Origin: RI-92 sp037384645
GTDB lineage: Bacteria; Pseudomonadota; Gammaproteobacteria; UBA6429; Thiohalophilaceae
DNA: 22,385 bases
Direction of reading: 5' to 3'
Assembly: GCA_037384645.1 (NCBI GenBank)
Contig: JARRNT010000037.1
Span: 1 to 22,385, forward strand
The translations under genes were made by a program, and so were the position numbers. How positions within the stretch are numbered: position 1 is the stretch's first letter; each line of letters begins with the position of its first letter. Shown here piece by piece: positions 13,360-21,201 of this stretch. A model generated the notes under the pieces. The model had not been told where the DNA came from. It did not search any database and worked only from the letters and a program-made list of their open reading frames with translations.

Positions 13360-15902
13360 CTAAACGGTTTTACCTTGCTGATCAGGCTGGCCTGCGGCCG
13401 GGCAACATAAAATCCCTGGATGTAATCCACTCCACTTTCCTTGAGTAGCGTCAGGACCTCCGCAGATTCGACGAATTCAGCAATGGTCTCCTTGCCCAGG
13501 CTGTGCGCGATATTGGTAATGGAGCGTACGATGGCCATGTCCATGGGATCGGTGGTGATATCCTTGACAAACATGCCATCGATCTTGATGTAATCCACCG
13601 GCAGGCGTTTCAGGTGTGAGAAGGAGCAATAGCCGGTACCGAAATCATCCAGGGCAAAACGACAGCCCAGTTTGCTCAGGCTTTCAATGAGGCTGCAGGC
13701 AGCACGTATATCATTGATCGCGCAGCTCTCGGTAATTTCAAACAGGAAGCGCGAGGGTTCCAGTTGATACTTTTTTATGCCCTGCTGGAACAGAGGTACC
13801 AGCATGTCCGGATCCAGGCTCTGGCCGGAGAGATTGACGGTGAAACTGATGTTTTTGTTTTCCGGCCCGAGTTCGGCCATACGTTGCATGGCCGCATTTA
13901 ACACCCATTGATCAATGTCGCGCATCATATTGAAACGTTCGGCAGTGGGCAGGAAGGCGTTGGGTGAGATTGGCTCGCCATGGCTGTTATGCAGGCGCAG
14001 CAGGACTTCGTAGGTATGGCAGCAATCGGCTTTGGTCTTGATGATGTGTTCGCACAAATTGCCCTGTGACGGGAGATCATCGAGGTCGACCTCGTGTAAA
14101 GAAATGATCGGCTGGTAGTAAAGCTGGAAGTTGTCTTTTTCAAGTGCCTGGTGCAGGCGGACTGACCAGCCCAGCTCCATATCCATTGCCAGCTTGTTGT
14201 CGTGTTCCTGGCTATACAAATGGCTGGCATTGCGGCCCTTGCCTTTGGCAATGTGGCAGGCAATGTCGGCATTGGACAGGACTTCGCCTGGCGATGTGGT
14301 TTCAGAGTTGATTAAGGCAATGCCGATGCTGGCATTGACCTTATAATTGCGGCCTTCGCGTTCGAAATTGTATTCGGACATCATGCTGCGGAATTTTTCC
14401 GATACTATTAATGCACTGTCCTTGTTGACATTGCGCAATAAAATCCCGAATTCATCTCCACCCAGGCGACCCAGTGTATCGGTTTGGCGCAGGCGGTTCT
14501 GTAGCTGGCCACCGATTTCGATCAGGAGTTCATCGCCGGCGGCATGGCCGATTGTGTCGTTGATGTATTTGAAGCGATCGAGATCGATATACAGTAGCGC
14601 GCTTTGTTCGTCACTACGCTTGAGCCGCTGGACTTCCTGCTCCAGGGTGTCTTCCAGGTATTTGCGGTTAAGCAACTTGGTCAGCGGATCGTGATTGGCC
14701 TGCCATTTGAGTTCCTGCTCAAGCAGTTTGCGCACGGAGACGTCGCGAAACGCCACCACGGCGCCTTCCAGCTGGCCGTCAATCCGCAGTGGAAAGATGG
14801 TCAGCTCAACCTGCATGGGCGAGCCATCGGCGTGGTTAAAAATGGATTCGATCCCGTGCATTTCACTGCCATCCTGAATGGCGCGCTCCAGGTAATGCGT
14901 GTCGGGCAGGGTGGAGGTATCCGTCAGATTCTCGTAGATGTGAAACAGTATCTCGGCATGTTTACCCTGCAGCTGATCCGCGCTGTCATAACCAAGTAAT
15001 TGACGTGCGGCAGGGTTGGTAAACGTGATCATGCAGTTACGATCAACCCCGTACACTCCGTCACCCACCGAGCTGAGAATACCTTCGAGGCGGCTGCGTT
15101 CCTGTTCGATGCGCTTGGTATAGCGTACGCTGCGGCTCATGGAGGCGACGCGGGCATTGAACAGGTCGTCGGCCTCGTTTTTGAACATGCACTCCACGGC
15201 CCCCGCGGCGAGCGAGCTTTGGATGACCTTGTCGAGATAGGTGCTGGTGAGTACAGCCGGAATAATCGAGGCGGTATGGGGGTTATTGCGCAGGCGCCGG
15301 CACAGGGCGTCACCATTTTCGTCCGGCATGAAGTAATCGATGATGGCGATATCGAATTTTTCCTGCAATGCTTTTTCGAAGGCCTCGCCGGCACAGGAGG
15401 CGGTGGCGGTCTCATAGCCGCATTTATCCAGCAGCTTGCGGAATTTCACCCGCGCGGTGGGTGAATCATCCACCAGTAATACCCGGATGGACATGTTGGT
15501 TTCCTGGCTACAACAGGGCTCGAAGTCCTGTTGGCTGAACAGCGTGGGCAGGGTCTTGATGGTGTCTTCATAGGTGTCCCACATCAGGAAGGCGGTTTGC
15601 ATGCGCCCGGAGACCCAGCCCATCTTGGCAGAGTCGGCGTCATGGGCCAGTACCAGTAGCGGCAGATTGGCATAGGGCGGCTCACTCAGGGTGGCAAGTA
15701 ATTCATCGGTACTGGGATGGGTCTGGTTGGGCCAGCCAAGGATGATGCCTTGATAGCCCGTACTGGCATCGCTGCTGGTGAGCAGGGACAGGCCCGATTC
15801 AAAATCCTGGGCGATTTCCACATCGTAATTGTGCCGCATAAGCAACTTATGCATGGCATGCCGCAGGGTGGCGGATTTTTCAATGAACAGGATTTTGCTC
15901 AT
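13344..15902 (-). CDS. dual receiver-PAS-GGDEF-EAL cyclic-di-GMP protein
   Basis: It has 852 residues from ATG 15902. The first domain (1-120) has receiver-like spacing but lacks the acidic pocket and aspartate (FIEKSATLR; IILGWP), so it is a pseudo-receiver. The second (138-255) is complete: VDDSP (144-148), D189 in IIDYFMPDENG and K241. A PAS domain (about 270-395) with YGVDRNCMITFTNPA follows. The GGDEF domain is intact (481-485), with an I-site RQTD (472-475) five residues before it. The phosphodiesterase domain has EVLLRL (632-637) for EAL but keeps the glutamate, NLSGQS, ITES, LDDFGTG, KIDG, AEFVES and YIQGFYVARP. Both synthesis and hydrolysis of c-di-GMP look possible. No membrane segment is seen. 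GGGG sits ten bases before the ATG. An in-frame ATG 16 codons upstream is less likely. Confidence 0.93.
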   Translation of the reverse strand: MSKILFIEKSATLRHAMHKLLMRHNYDVEIAQDFESGLSLLTSSDASTGYQGIILGWPNQTHPSTDELLATLSEPPYANLPLLVLAHDADSAKMGWVSGRMQTAFLMWDTYEDTIKTLPTLFSQQDFEPCCSQETNMSIRVLLVDDSPTARVKFRKLLDKCGYETATASCAGEAFEKALQEKFDIAIIDYFMPDENGDALCRRLRNNPHTASIIPAVLTSTYLDKVIQSSLAAGAVECMFKNEADDLFNARVASMSRSVRYTKRIEQERSRLEGILSSVGDGVYGVDRNCMITFTNPAARQLLGYDSADQLQGKHAEILFHIYENLTDTSTLPDTHYLERAIQDGSEMHGIESIFNHADGSPMQVELTIFPLRIDGQLEGAVVAFRDVSVRKLLEQELKWQANHDPLTKLLNRKYLEDTLEQEVQRLKRSDEQSALLYIDLDRFKYINDTIGHAAGDELLIEIGGQLQNRLRQTDTLGRLGGDEFGILLRNVNKDSALIVSEKFRSMMSEYNFEREGRNYKVNASIGIALINSETTSPGEVLSNADIACHIAKGKGRNASHLYSQEHDNKLAMDMELGWSVRLHQALEKDNFQLYYQPIISLHEVDLDDLPSQGNLCEHIIKTKADCCHTYEVLLRLHNSHGEPISPNAFLPTAERFNMMRDIDQWVLNAAMQRMAELGPENKNISFTVNLSGQSLDPDMLVPLFQQGIKKYQLEPSRFLFEITESCAINDIRAACSLIESLSKLGCRFALDDFGTGYCSFSHLKRLPVDYIKIDGMFVKDITTDPMDMAIVRSITNIAHSLGKETIAEFVESAEVLTLLKESGVDYIQGFYVARPQASLISKVKPFSQFAG

Positions 15903-16044
15903 GAGAGTCTTACCCCAACGTTGCCTCCTGGCCTGTGACCTGCATTGCACCGTCTTTGGGCAAGGCTCATGAATTCTTAGGGTTTTTGTATCGGACGGGC
16001 CAGCGGCCGTCTTTAAGGTTATTTTGAGTGTGGGAATAGCAGGA

Positions 16045-16063
16045 GCGCCCCCGGACGGGGCGC
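16045..16063 (-). terminator. GC-rich hairpin after the MlaC-like gene
   Basis: GCGCCCC (16045-16051) pairs with GGGGCGC (16057-16063) around a five-base loop, 17 bases after the stop of the MlaC-like gene. No T-run follows on the minus strand, so it may be a weak terminator or an RNA-stabilising end. Confidence 0.4.
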
Positions 16064-16079
16064 CCCAGTTAGGGCTAAC

Positions 16080-16769
16080 TTATTGTTTTTTATTGAGCTT
16101 CAGGGCGCTGTTGTCTCCGGCCATGAGCTTGGCATTGCGTTCCTTGAGCGAGGCGATCAGGCCGTCCAGGCCTTTTTGCTGGATTTCGCTGGCAAAGCTG
16201 GTCTTGTAGGTGGTAATCACGGAAACGCCCTCGACACTGACGTCAAAGACCTTCCAGCCACGCTGGGTTTTCAGCATCTGGTAGATAATTGGCACCGGTT
16301 TGCCGTTCTTGGGCTGGACTGTCGAGCGGATGGTGACCTGGTTGCCCTCGATCTTGCCCGGATCCTGGAAGGAGATGAGCGACATGCTCAGTTTTTCGTC
16401 ATGGCTGTTGAGGTATTCCGACAGGGCCGAGGAATAAAACCGTAACAGCAGGTTACGAAAGGTCTTGATGAATTCGATCTTTTGCGGGGTGCTGGCGCTA
16501 TTCCAGGTCGGCCCCAGCACGTACTTGGAGGCAGTGATGATGTCGATGTGCGGCAGCAGGATCTTTTCGATGAGTTTTTCCGTCATCAGGGGGTTACCCT
16601 TGATCTTGTCCCGGTTCTGGTTGAGGGCGTCGATCATCTTGGTCGCCGTGTTTTTGAGCAAGATTTCAGGTGACTCACTGGCCTTGGCCTGGGCAACCTG
16701 GGTCAGGCCCAGGCATAAGCCCAGAAACAGGATGGAGAGAAACGTTTTCAGTGTGTTTGGTTGGCGCAT
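16080..16769 (-). CDS. MlaC/Ttg2D-like periplasmic phospholipid-binding protein
   Basis: This is a member of the ABC-transporter auxiliary family (MlaC/Ttg2D). The soluble periplasmic protein ferries phospholipid between the outer-membrane Mla complex and the inner-membrane MlaFEDB transporter. It has 229 residues from ATG 16769. An N-terminal signal sequence (LKTFLSILFLGLCLGLTQVAQA) is clear. Family markers are ITASKYVLGPTW, a central beta-sheet with QVTIRSTVQ, and the hallmark GWKVFDVSVEGVSVITTYKT near the C-terminus. GGGGG lies just upstream of ATG 16769. Another ATG six codons earlier is less well placed. No mlaF, E, D or B gene is adjacent, so it may be an orphan paralogue. It is divergent from hemB. 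Confidence 0.87.
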   Translation of the reverse strand: MRQPNTLKTFLSILFLGLCLGLTQVAQAKASESPEILLKNTATKMIDALNQNRDKIKGNPLMTEKLIEKILLPHIDIITASKYVLGPTWNSASTPQKIEFIKTFRNLLLRFYSSALSEYLNSHDEKLSMSLISFQDPGKIEGNQVTIRSTVQPKNGKPVPIIYQMLKTQRGWKVFDVSVEGVSVITTYKTSFASEIQQKGLDGLIASLKERNAKLMAGDNSALKLNKKQ

Positions 16770-16928
16770 AAGACCCCCGGTTGTCATTTGCTGTACCTTT
16801 TAATATATGCTGGTGTGATTCGCAACTTGGACCGCTCATGGTGTGATCAGTTTATTCTTGCCTTGTGGTATGGTTGTCGCCCGTTTATTCATCTCCAGCA
16901 AGAAGGCTGCTGAGGCAGGAGGTATACC

Positions 16929-17945
16929 GTGAAACAGTTCGATACCAGTCGTGGCGGTTTCCCGCAGGTGCGCATGCGCCGCATGCGGCGCGATGATTTT
17001 TCCCGGCGCCTGATGCGGGAGTCCCATCTCAGCTGTGATGATCTTATTTATCCCATGTTTGTCCTCGAAGGTCAGAACCAGCGTGAACCCATTGCCTCCA
17101 TGCCGGGAATTGAACGTGTCAGTATCGACATTTTGCTGGAAGAAGCTGAACAGCTGGTGAACCTGGGCATTCCGGCCATCGCCCTGTTCCCGGTCACGCC
17201 GGTCGAGAAAAAGTCCCTGGATGCCGCCGAGGCCTATAACCCGGATGGCCTGGCGCAGCGCGCCGTGCGAGCACTCAAGCAGGCCGTGCCGGAACTGGGC
17301 GTGATTACCGACGTGGCACTGGACCCGTTTACTACCCACGGACAGGATGGCCTGATCGATGCGAGTGGTTACGTCATGAACGAAGAGACCGTGAACGTGC
17401 TGGTCAGGCAGGCGCAATCCCATGCCGAGGCAGGTGCCGATGTGGTGGCGCCCTCGGACATGATGGACGGGCGGGTTGGGCGAATTCGTGCGGCTCTGGA
17501 GGACACTGATTATATACACACGCGCATCCTCGCCTACGCGGCGAAATACGCGTCCAGTTATTACGGCCCGTTCCGCGATGCGGTGGGCTCGGCCGCGAAC
17601 CTGGGCGGCGGTAACAAATATACCTATCAGATGGATCCGGGCAACGGTGACGAAGCCCTGTGGGAAGTGGCGCTGGACCTGGAGGAAGGCGCCGACATGG
17701 TCATGATCAAACCGGGCATGCCGTACCTGGATATCGTGTGGCGGGTAAAAGAGGCATTCGGTGCGCCGACCTTCGTCTATCATGTCAGTGGTGAATACGC
17801 GATGTTAAAGGCCGCCAGTCAGAATGGCTGGCTCGACGAACGTGCGGTGGTGATGGAGGCCATGCTCGGGTTCAAGCGCGCCGGTGCCGATGGCATCCTG
17901 ACTTATTACGCCAAGCAGGTGGCGCAATGGTTGAAACAAGGTTGA
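16929..17945 (+). CDS. hemB: delta-aminolevulinic acid dehydratase (porphobilinogen synthase)
   Basis: It condenses two 5-aminolevulinate molecules to porphobilinogen in tetrapyrrole (heme) biosynthesis, in the cytosol, as an octamer. At 338 residues it is typical. The Schiff-base lysines are K206 (AYAAKYASSYYGPFRDA) and K261 (MVMIKPGMPYLD). At residues 128-141 the zinc cysteines of some HemB enzymes are replaced (DVALDPFTTHGQDG), the pattern of magnesium-type enzymes. The start is GTG 16929, with a near-perfect AGGAGGT about five bases upstream, so it should be well translated. aroE follows after 18 bases, suggesting an operon. The promoter lies in the 16770-16928 gap shared with the divergent MlaC-like gene. 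Confidence 0.97.
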   Translation: MKQFDTSRGGFPQVRMRRMRRDDFSRRLMRESHLSCDDLIYPMFVLEGQNQREPIASMPGIERVSIDILLEEAEQLVNLGIPAIALFPVTPVEKKSLDAAEAYNPDGLAQRAVRALKQAVPELGVITDVALDPFTTHGQDGLIDASGYVMNEETVNVLVRQAQSHAEAGADVVAPSDMMDGRVGRIRAALEDTDYIHTRILAYAAKYASSYYGPFRDAVGSAANLGGGNKYTYQMDPGNGDEALWEVALDLEEGADMVMIKPGMPYLDIVWRVKEAFGAPTFVYHVSGEYAMLKAASQNGWLDERAVVMEAMLGFKRAGADGILTYYAKQVAQWLKQG

Positions 17946-17963
17946 CAGGCTAGCTCATCATCT

Positions 17964-18815
17964 ATGTCTGACCTCTTTGATTTTGAACGGCGCAAGGATC
18001 AATACGGTGTGATGGGGAATCCCATTACCCACAGCAAGTCGCCGCAAATCCACACGATGTTTGCGCAACAGACCAGTCAGCACCTGGAATACAATGCTAT
18101 TCATGTTGATCTCGGTGGCTTCGATCAGGCCGTGGGAAATTTTGACGCCAGCGGCGGCAAGGGGCTGAACATCACCGTGCCGTTCAAGCAGGAAGCCTAT
18201 GCCCTGGTGGATGAGCGCAGCGAGCGTGCCGAACGGGCCGGCGCCGTTAACACTATCAAGTTTGAAAACAATCACCTGCTGGGTGATAACACCGATGGCG
18301 TGGGCCTGGTCAATGACCTCACGCAGAATCACCAGATCCAAATACAGGGTAAGCGCATTCTGTTAATGGGTGCGGGTGGGGCCGCGCGCGGCGTGCTTGC
18401 ACCATTACTGGCCTGCGAACCCAATATATTAGTAATAGCCAATCGCACACCGGACAAGGCCGTGGCCCTGGCGCGGACCTTTGCCGACCTGGGCAAGGTC
18501 AGTGGTTGCGGCTATCACGAACTGGGTGAACAACAGTTTGATATCGTGATTAATGCAACCGCTGCCAGCCTGCAGGGCGAGCTGCCGCCACTGCCCGATA
18601 CCTTACTGGCAGCCGGTGCCGTGTGTTACGACATGATGTACGGCAAGACCACGCCCTTCATGCAATGGGCCAGTGAGCACGGGGCAGAGCAAGTGCTCGA
18701 TGGTCTGGGTATGCTGGTAGAACAGGCGGCGGAATCTTTTTATATCTGGCGTGGCGTGCGCCCCAAAACGGCGCCAGTGATTGAGGTATTGCGTCAGCAA
18801 CTCACCGCGAAATAA
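17964..18815 (+). CDS. aroE: shikimate dehydrogenase (NADP+)
   Basis: It reduces 3-dehydroshikimate to shikimate with NADPH in the aromatic amino acid pathway, in the cytosol. It has 283 residues, the usual length. Visible motifs are SKSP (24-27) for substrate binding, catalytic K75 in NITVPFK, D111 in GDNTDG, the dinucleotide-binding GAGGAARG (136-143), NRT for the NADP phosphate, and DGLGMLVEQAA near the end. It begins at ATG 17964, 18 bases after hemB with no terminator between, so the two are probably co-transcribed. The ending faces a minus-strand lipoprotein gene across about 100 AT-rich bases in which I see no clear terminator. Confidence 0.97.
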   Translation: MSDLFDFERRKDQYGVMGNPITHSKSPQIHTMFAQQTSQHLEYNAIHVDLGGFDQAVGNFDASGGKGLNITVPFKQEAYALVDERSERAERAGAVNTIKFENNHLLGDNTDGVGLVNDLTQNHQIQIQGKRILLMGAGGAARGVLAPLLACEPNILVIANRTPDKAVALARTFADLGKVSGCGYHELGEQQFDIVINATAASLQGELPPLPDTLLAAGAVCYDMMYGKTTPFMQWASEHGAEQVLDGLGMLVEQAAESFYIWRGVRPKTAPVIEVLRQQLTAK

Positions 18816-18917
18816 GCCTACAAAGCTTTAAAGTATTTCCCAGCAAAAATATATAGAGTCTTATAACGAAACACAGCGTAAACTCGCGGCAAAATAACCA
18901 TATCGCCACTCAGTTGT

Positions 18918-19400
18918 TTATTGGATGGTAATGATCTCGGCATTCGTTTTATCCGTATCTTTCGTTGGTTTTTTAGGAAACACTGCACGTACACAATCCA
19001 CCGCCTGTTTGGAAACCTGCCGATGAAACCGGGCCTGGCAGCTTTGTAGTTGCATATGCACACTACCGATATCCGTTGGTACGGGCTGGCGGCGTAACTC
19101 CCGCGCACAAAGCTCATAGCGATAAATCCCGAACACGATGTCGTTGAGATGGGGATAGTCGTAAGTCTCATCCACGATCTGGTACATCTGGTGTAACAAC
19201 CGGGTGCTATTTTTGTGCAGGGGTGGCAGGGTGCGCAGCATGGCCAGCTTGTCCTTGCCCTTGTTGCGCAATTGTACCGCGGTACGTGCCGCATCCATCT
19301 CCAGGCGGCACTCGCTGTGAATCTCGTGTTGGCTGGGCCCCATGGCACATCCCGCCAGTACGAGCGAGCCAATCCCAAGCAATAAAAATCTAGTCTTCAT
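18918..19400 (-). CDS. predicted lipoprotein of unknown function
   Basis: It has 160 residues. The N-terminus is a type II signal peptide with lipobox LVLAGC (C18), so it is a membrane-anchored lipoprotein. The mature part is helical and cysteine-containing (ECRLEMDAAR, YELCARELRR, QSCQARFHR, DCVRAV), with cysteines that could form disulfides. I do not recognise the family. Its ATG at 19400 lies inside the end of the DUF2007 gene (11-base overlap), so the two are translated from one transcript. Reading frame and lipobox together make it a real gene. The role is unknown. Confidence 0.8.
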   Translation of the reverse strand: MKTRFLLLGIGSLVLAGCAMGPSQHEIHSECRLEMDAARTAVQLRNKGKDKLAMLRTLPPLHKNSTRLLHQMYQIVDETYDYPHLNDIVFGIYRYELCARELRRQPVPTDIGSVHMQLQSCQARFHRQVSKQAVDCVRAVFPKKPTKDTDKTNAEIITIQ

Positions 19401-19623
19401 CGTCGATTGCGAACTTACCGGCTTCGTAGTCGCGAATAACCTGGCGTGCCGCAGCTTCGTCTGCTGCGCCGACCTGGACCTGGATCAGATTGATCACGGG
19501 CAGTTCGCCCAGACCGCCCTGGAGATAGTGACCGGAGACGTAGGCCTCGATACCCTGTTGTTCCAGCAGGTTTTTAACGATGTGGGCTTCGGTCGTGGAA
19601 TTGGCGGAATAGACACTAACCAT
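19390..19623 (-). CDS. DUF2007 family small protein
   Basis: This is a 77-residue cytosolic protein. The sequence (VKNLLEQQGIEAYVSGHYLQ, then GGLGELP, then IQVQVGAADEAAARQVIRDY) matches the DUF2007 layout: an alpha/beta fold with a GIEA turn, a GxxGELP loop and an AxxDxxxA helix. The family is labelled putative signal transducing but has no firm function. It heads a short minus-strand pair with the lipoprotein gene (11-base overlap). No strong ribosome-binding site is seen at ATG 19623. Confidence 0.85.
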   Translation of the reverse strand: MVSVYSANSTTEAHIVKNLLEQQGIEAYVSGHYLQGGLGELPVINLIQVQVGAADEAAARQVIRDYEAGKFAIDDED

Positions 19624-19680
19624 GGTGAATACCAGAGATGAATTGGCGCAAGGGTAACACGAATGCCGATCGGCAGCGGC

Positions 19681-20946
19681 CTATTCGTTTATCAGCGCGG
19701 CCAGCTTGTGCCTGATTGCCGGCGTGTTCCAGTCGATGCCACCGAACAGGGCGTAGCGGATGCGGCCGTGCTTGTCGATGATATACGTGGTCGGGAAAGC
19801 GAATACATGCCAGGCCTTGAGGGCCTTGCCGTCTTTATCCAGTACGATCGGGAAACTGACATGGACGCGTTTGCGGATAAATTGCGTGACTGCGCTGGCG
19901 TCTTCAGCCATGTTGACGCCGAGAATGGTGAAGGCCTTGCCTTTGAAATGATCGGCAAGCTGCTGCATGGACGGCATTTCGTGGACACAGGGTGGACACC
20001 AGGTGGCCCAGAAGTTGACCAGCACCACGCGGCCCTTGAAGTCAGCAAGATCCAGGGTCTTGCCGTGCACGGTTTGCAGTCGCAGCGGCGGGGGAACAGG
20101 ATTCCCCTTGTACGCTGACAGGCTGTGTGCTTTTTTACCTTCGCGTGCTTTCGGTGCGGCCGCGATCGTCTTGACGGCCTGGCGTGTTTGCGCTGGTTGT
20201 TGCAGTAGAAGCTGTATTGCGGTGTGCAGCCTTGCCGCCAGGTGGGTGCCGGCCTGTTGTTCATGCTTGCTGGCATCGGCGCGAAAATAAAATCGATCAC
20301 GTATCCCGTGCAGTGGCCAAAGATACACATCACTGCCGCCCTGTCGCAGGCCGGACAGGGTCTGGTTCAGTTTCCAGTACCAGGGCGATTTGTCCGGTTG
20401 CATCAGCACGATGGTCTGATTGGTGGCGCGCACGATCGGCATTAATTTTCCTCGCAGACCGGGTTCGGGTGTCTCGACAAAACACTTGGGACTGAGCAGG
20501 ATGGTGCCGCGTAATTGCCGGTTCGCGGGATGCTCCAGTTGCCATTGCCGGATGCCGCGTAACACCGGGATGACGCCGCGGCCACTGGTACCGACAATCA
20601 CCTGTTTGCCGGTTTTGGCCGCGGCCTGGATCACATCGGCAAAGGCCGTGTTAGGTACCCGCTCCATGTTATTGGGCGTGTTGGGTAGAAAATAACTTTC
20701 CAGCAGGTCCAGTAACCAGGTCTCGACGCCGTGGTCAGCGAGTTGTTGCATCAGCTGCTGATCGACCTGTTGAATGCCCACTTCATTGGCCTGCCAGATA
20801 AAGATGAGATTGCCCCTGGCCGGTCGGACCTGGACGTCAATGTCAGCATTACGTGCCTTGATGGTCAGATCGTTGGCATGGGCGGATGTGACGCCCAGCC
20901 AGGACAGGATCAGGAGGGCACAAAAACAAAGGTGACGGTGTGACAT
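19681..20946 (-). CDS. secreted alpha/beta-hydrolase-like and TlpA thioredoxin fusion protein
   Basis: It has 421 residues with a Sec signal peptide (about 1-24). Residues 25-250 look like an alpha/beta-hydrolase-type fold: strand NLIFIWQ, WLLDLLESYF, an elbow-like VIVGTSGRGV (S121), GTILLSP, TIVLMQPDKSP and a late LWPLHGIRD with H213. The elbow is GTSGR, not the full GxSxG, so activity is doubtful. A linker (about 251-284, QPAQTRQ...GKKAHS) precedes a complete TlpA/ResA-type thioredoxin domain (285-421). This has the redox motif WCPPC (C317, C320), cis-proline P385 in FAFPTT, and the helix after the motif (HEMPSMQQLADHF). It should act as a periplasmic thiol-disulfide protein. A single frame spans both parts, so it is a real fusion. 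It is divergent from the rubredoxin gene. Confidence 0.85.
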   Translation of the reverse strand: MSHRHLCFCALLILSWLGVTSAHANDLTIKARNADIDVQVRPARGNLIFIWQANEVGIQQVDQQLMQQLADHGVETWLLDLLESYFLPNTPNNMERVPNTAFADVIQAAAKTGKQVIVGTSGRGVIPVLRGIRQWQLEHPANRQLRGTILLSPKCFVETPEPGLRGKLMPIVRATNQTIVLMQPDKSPWYWKLNQTLSGLRQGGSDVYLWPLHGIRDRFYFRADASKHEQQAGTHLAARLHTAIQLLLQQPAQTRQAVKTIAAAPKAREGKKAHSLSAYKGNPVPPPLRLQTVHGKTLDLADFKGRVVLVNFWATWCPPCVHEMPSMQQLADHFKGKAFTILGVNMAEDASAVTQFIRKRVHVSFPIVLDKDGKALKAWHVFAFPTTYIIDKHGRIRYALFGGIDWNTPAIRHKLAALINE

Positions 20947-21016
20947 AGTGAGGGCTGGTTTTGTTAAGATTAGTGCCTTGTACCAAGAAAAACCTTTGTA
21001 TTATAGGAGCATAAAT

Positions 21017-21181
21017 GTGAGAAAGTGGCAATGCTTGATATGTGGCTTTATTTATGACGAAGCGGAAGGCTGGCCGGATGATGGCATTGCCCCGGGCACG
21101 CGTTGGGAAGATGTTCCCGATGACTGGCAGTGCCCCGAATGTGGCGCAAGCAAAAGCGATTTTGAAATGGTGCAGGTCTGA
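21017..21181 (+). CDS. rubA: rubredoxin
   Basis: This is a small electron carrier with one iron held by four cysteines. It has 54 residues from GTG 21017, the canonical length. Ligands are C6 and C9 (CLICG) and C39 and C42 (CPECG). Conserved aromatics and acids follow the usual order (FIYDEAEGWPDDGIAPGTRW, then EDVPDDW). AGGAG at 21005-21009 lies eight bases before the GTG. The frame remains open further upstream, but a longer start would add a non-rubredoxin tail. The adjacent ATG (21015) is out of frame and followed at once by a stop. The reductase gene follows after 20 bases, so the pair is probably one operon feeding reduced rubredoxin to an unseen oxygenase, oxidase or stress enzyme. Confidence 0.95.
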   Translation: MRKWQCLICGFIYDEAEGWPDDGIAPGTRWEDVPDDWQCPECGASKSDFEMVQV

Positions 21182-21201
21182 GGCCTGCGCGGGGAAAAAA
21201 C

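Noticed and set aside
16836..17783. Long minus-strand ORF (315 codons) opposite hemB
   Set aside because: It is the antisense shadow of hemB, which has full motifs and a strong ribosome-binding site; the antisense translation shows no recognisable domain.
18818..19378. Minus-strand ORF of 186 codons overlapping the lipoprotein gene
   Set aside because: It is frame-shifted against the lipoprotein gene, which has a signal peptide and lipobox. This frame has neither.
20978..21004. TTGTAC and TATTAT as a sigma70 promoter for the rubredoxin gene
   Set aside because: The spacer is only 15 bases, and the predicted start would fall after the AGGAG ribosome-binding site at 21005-21009, so the real promoter must lie further upstream.
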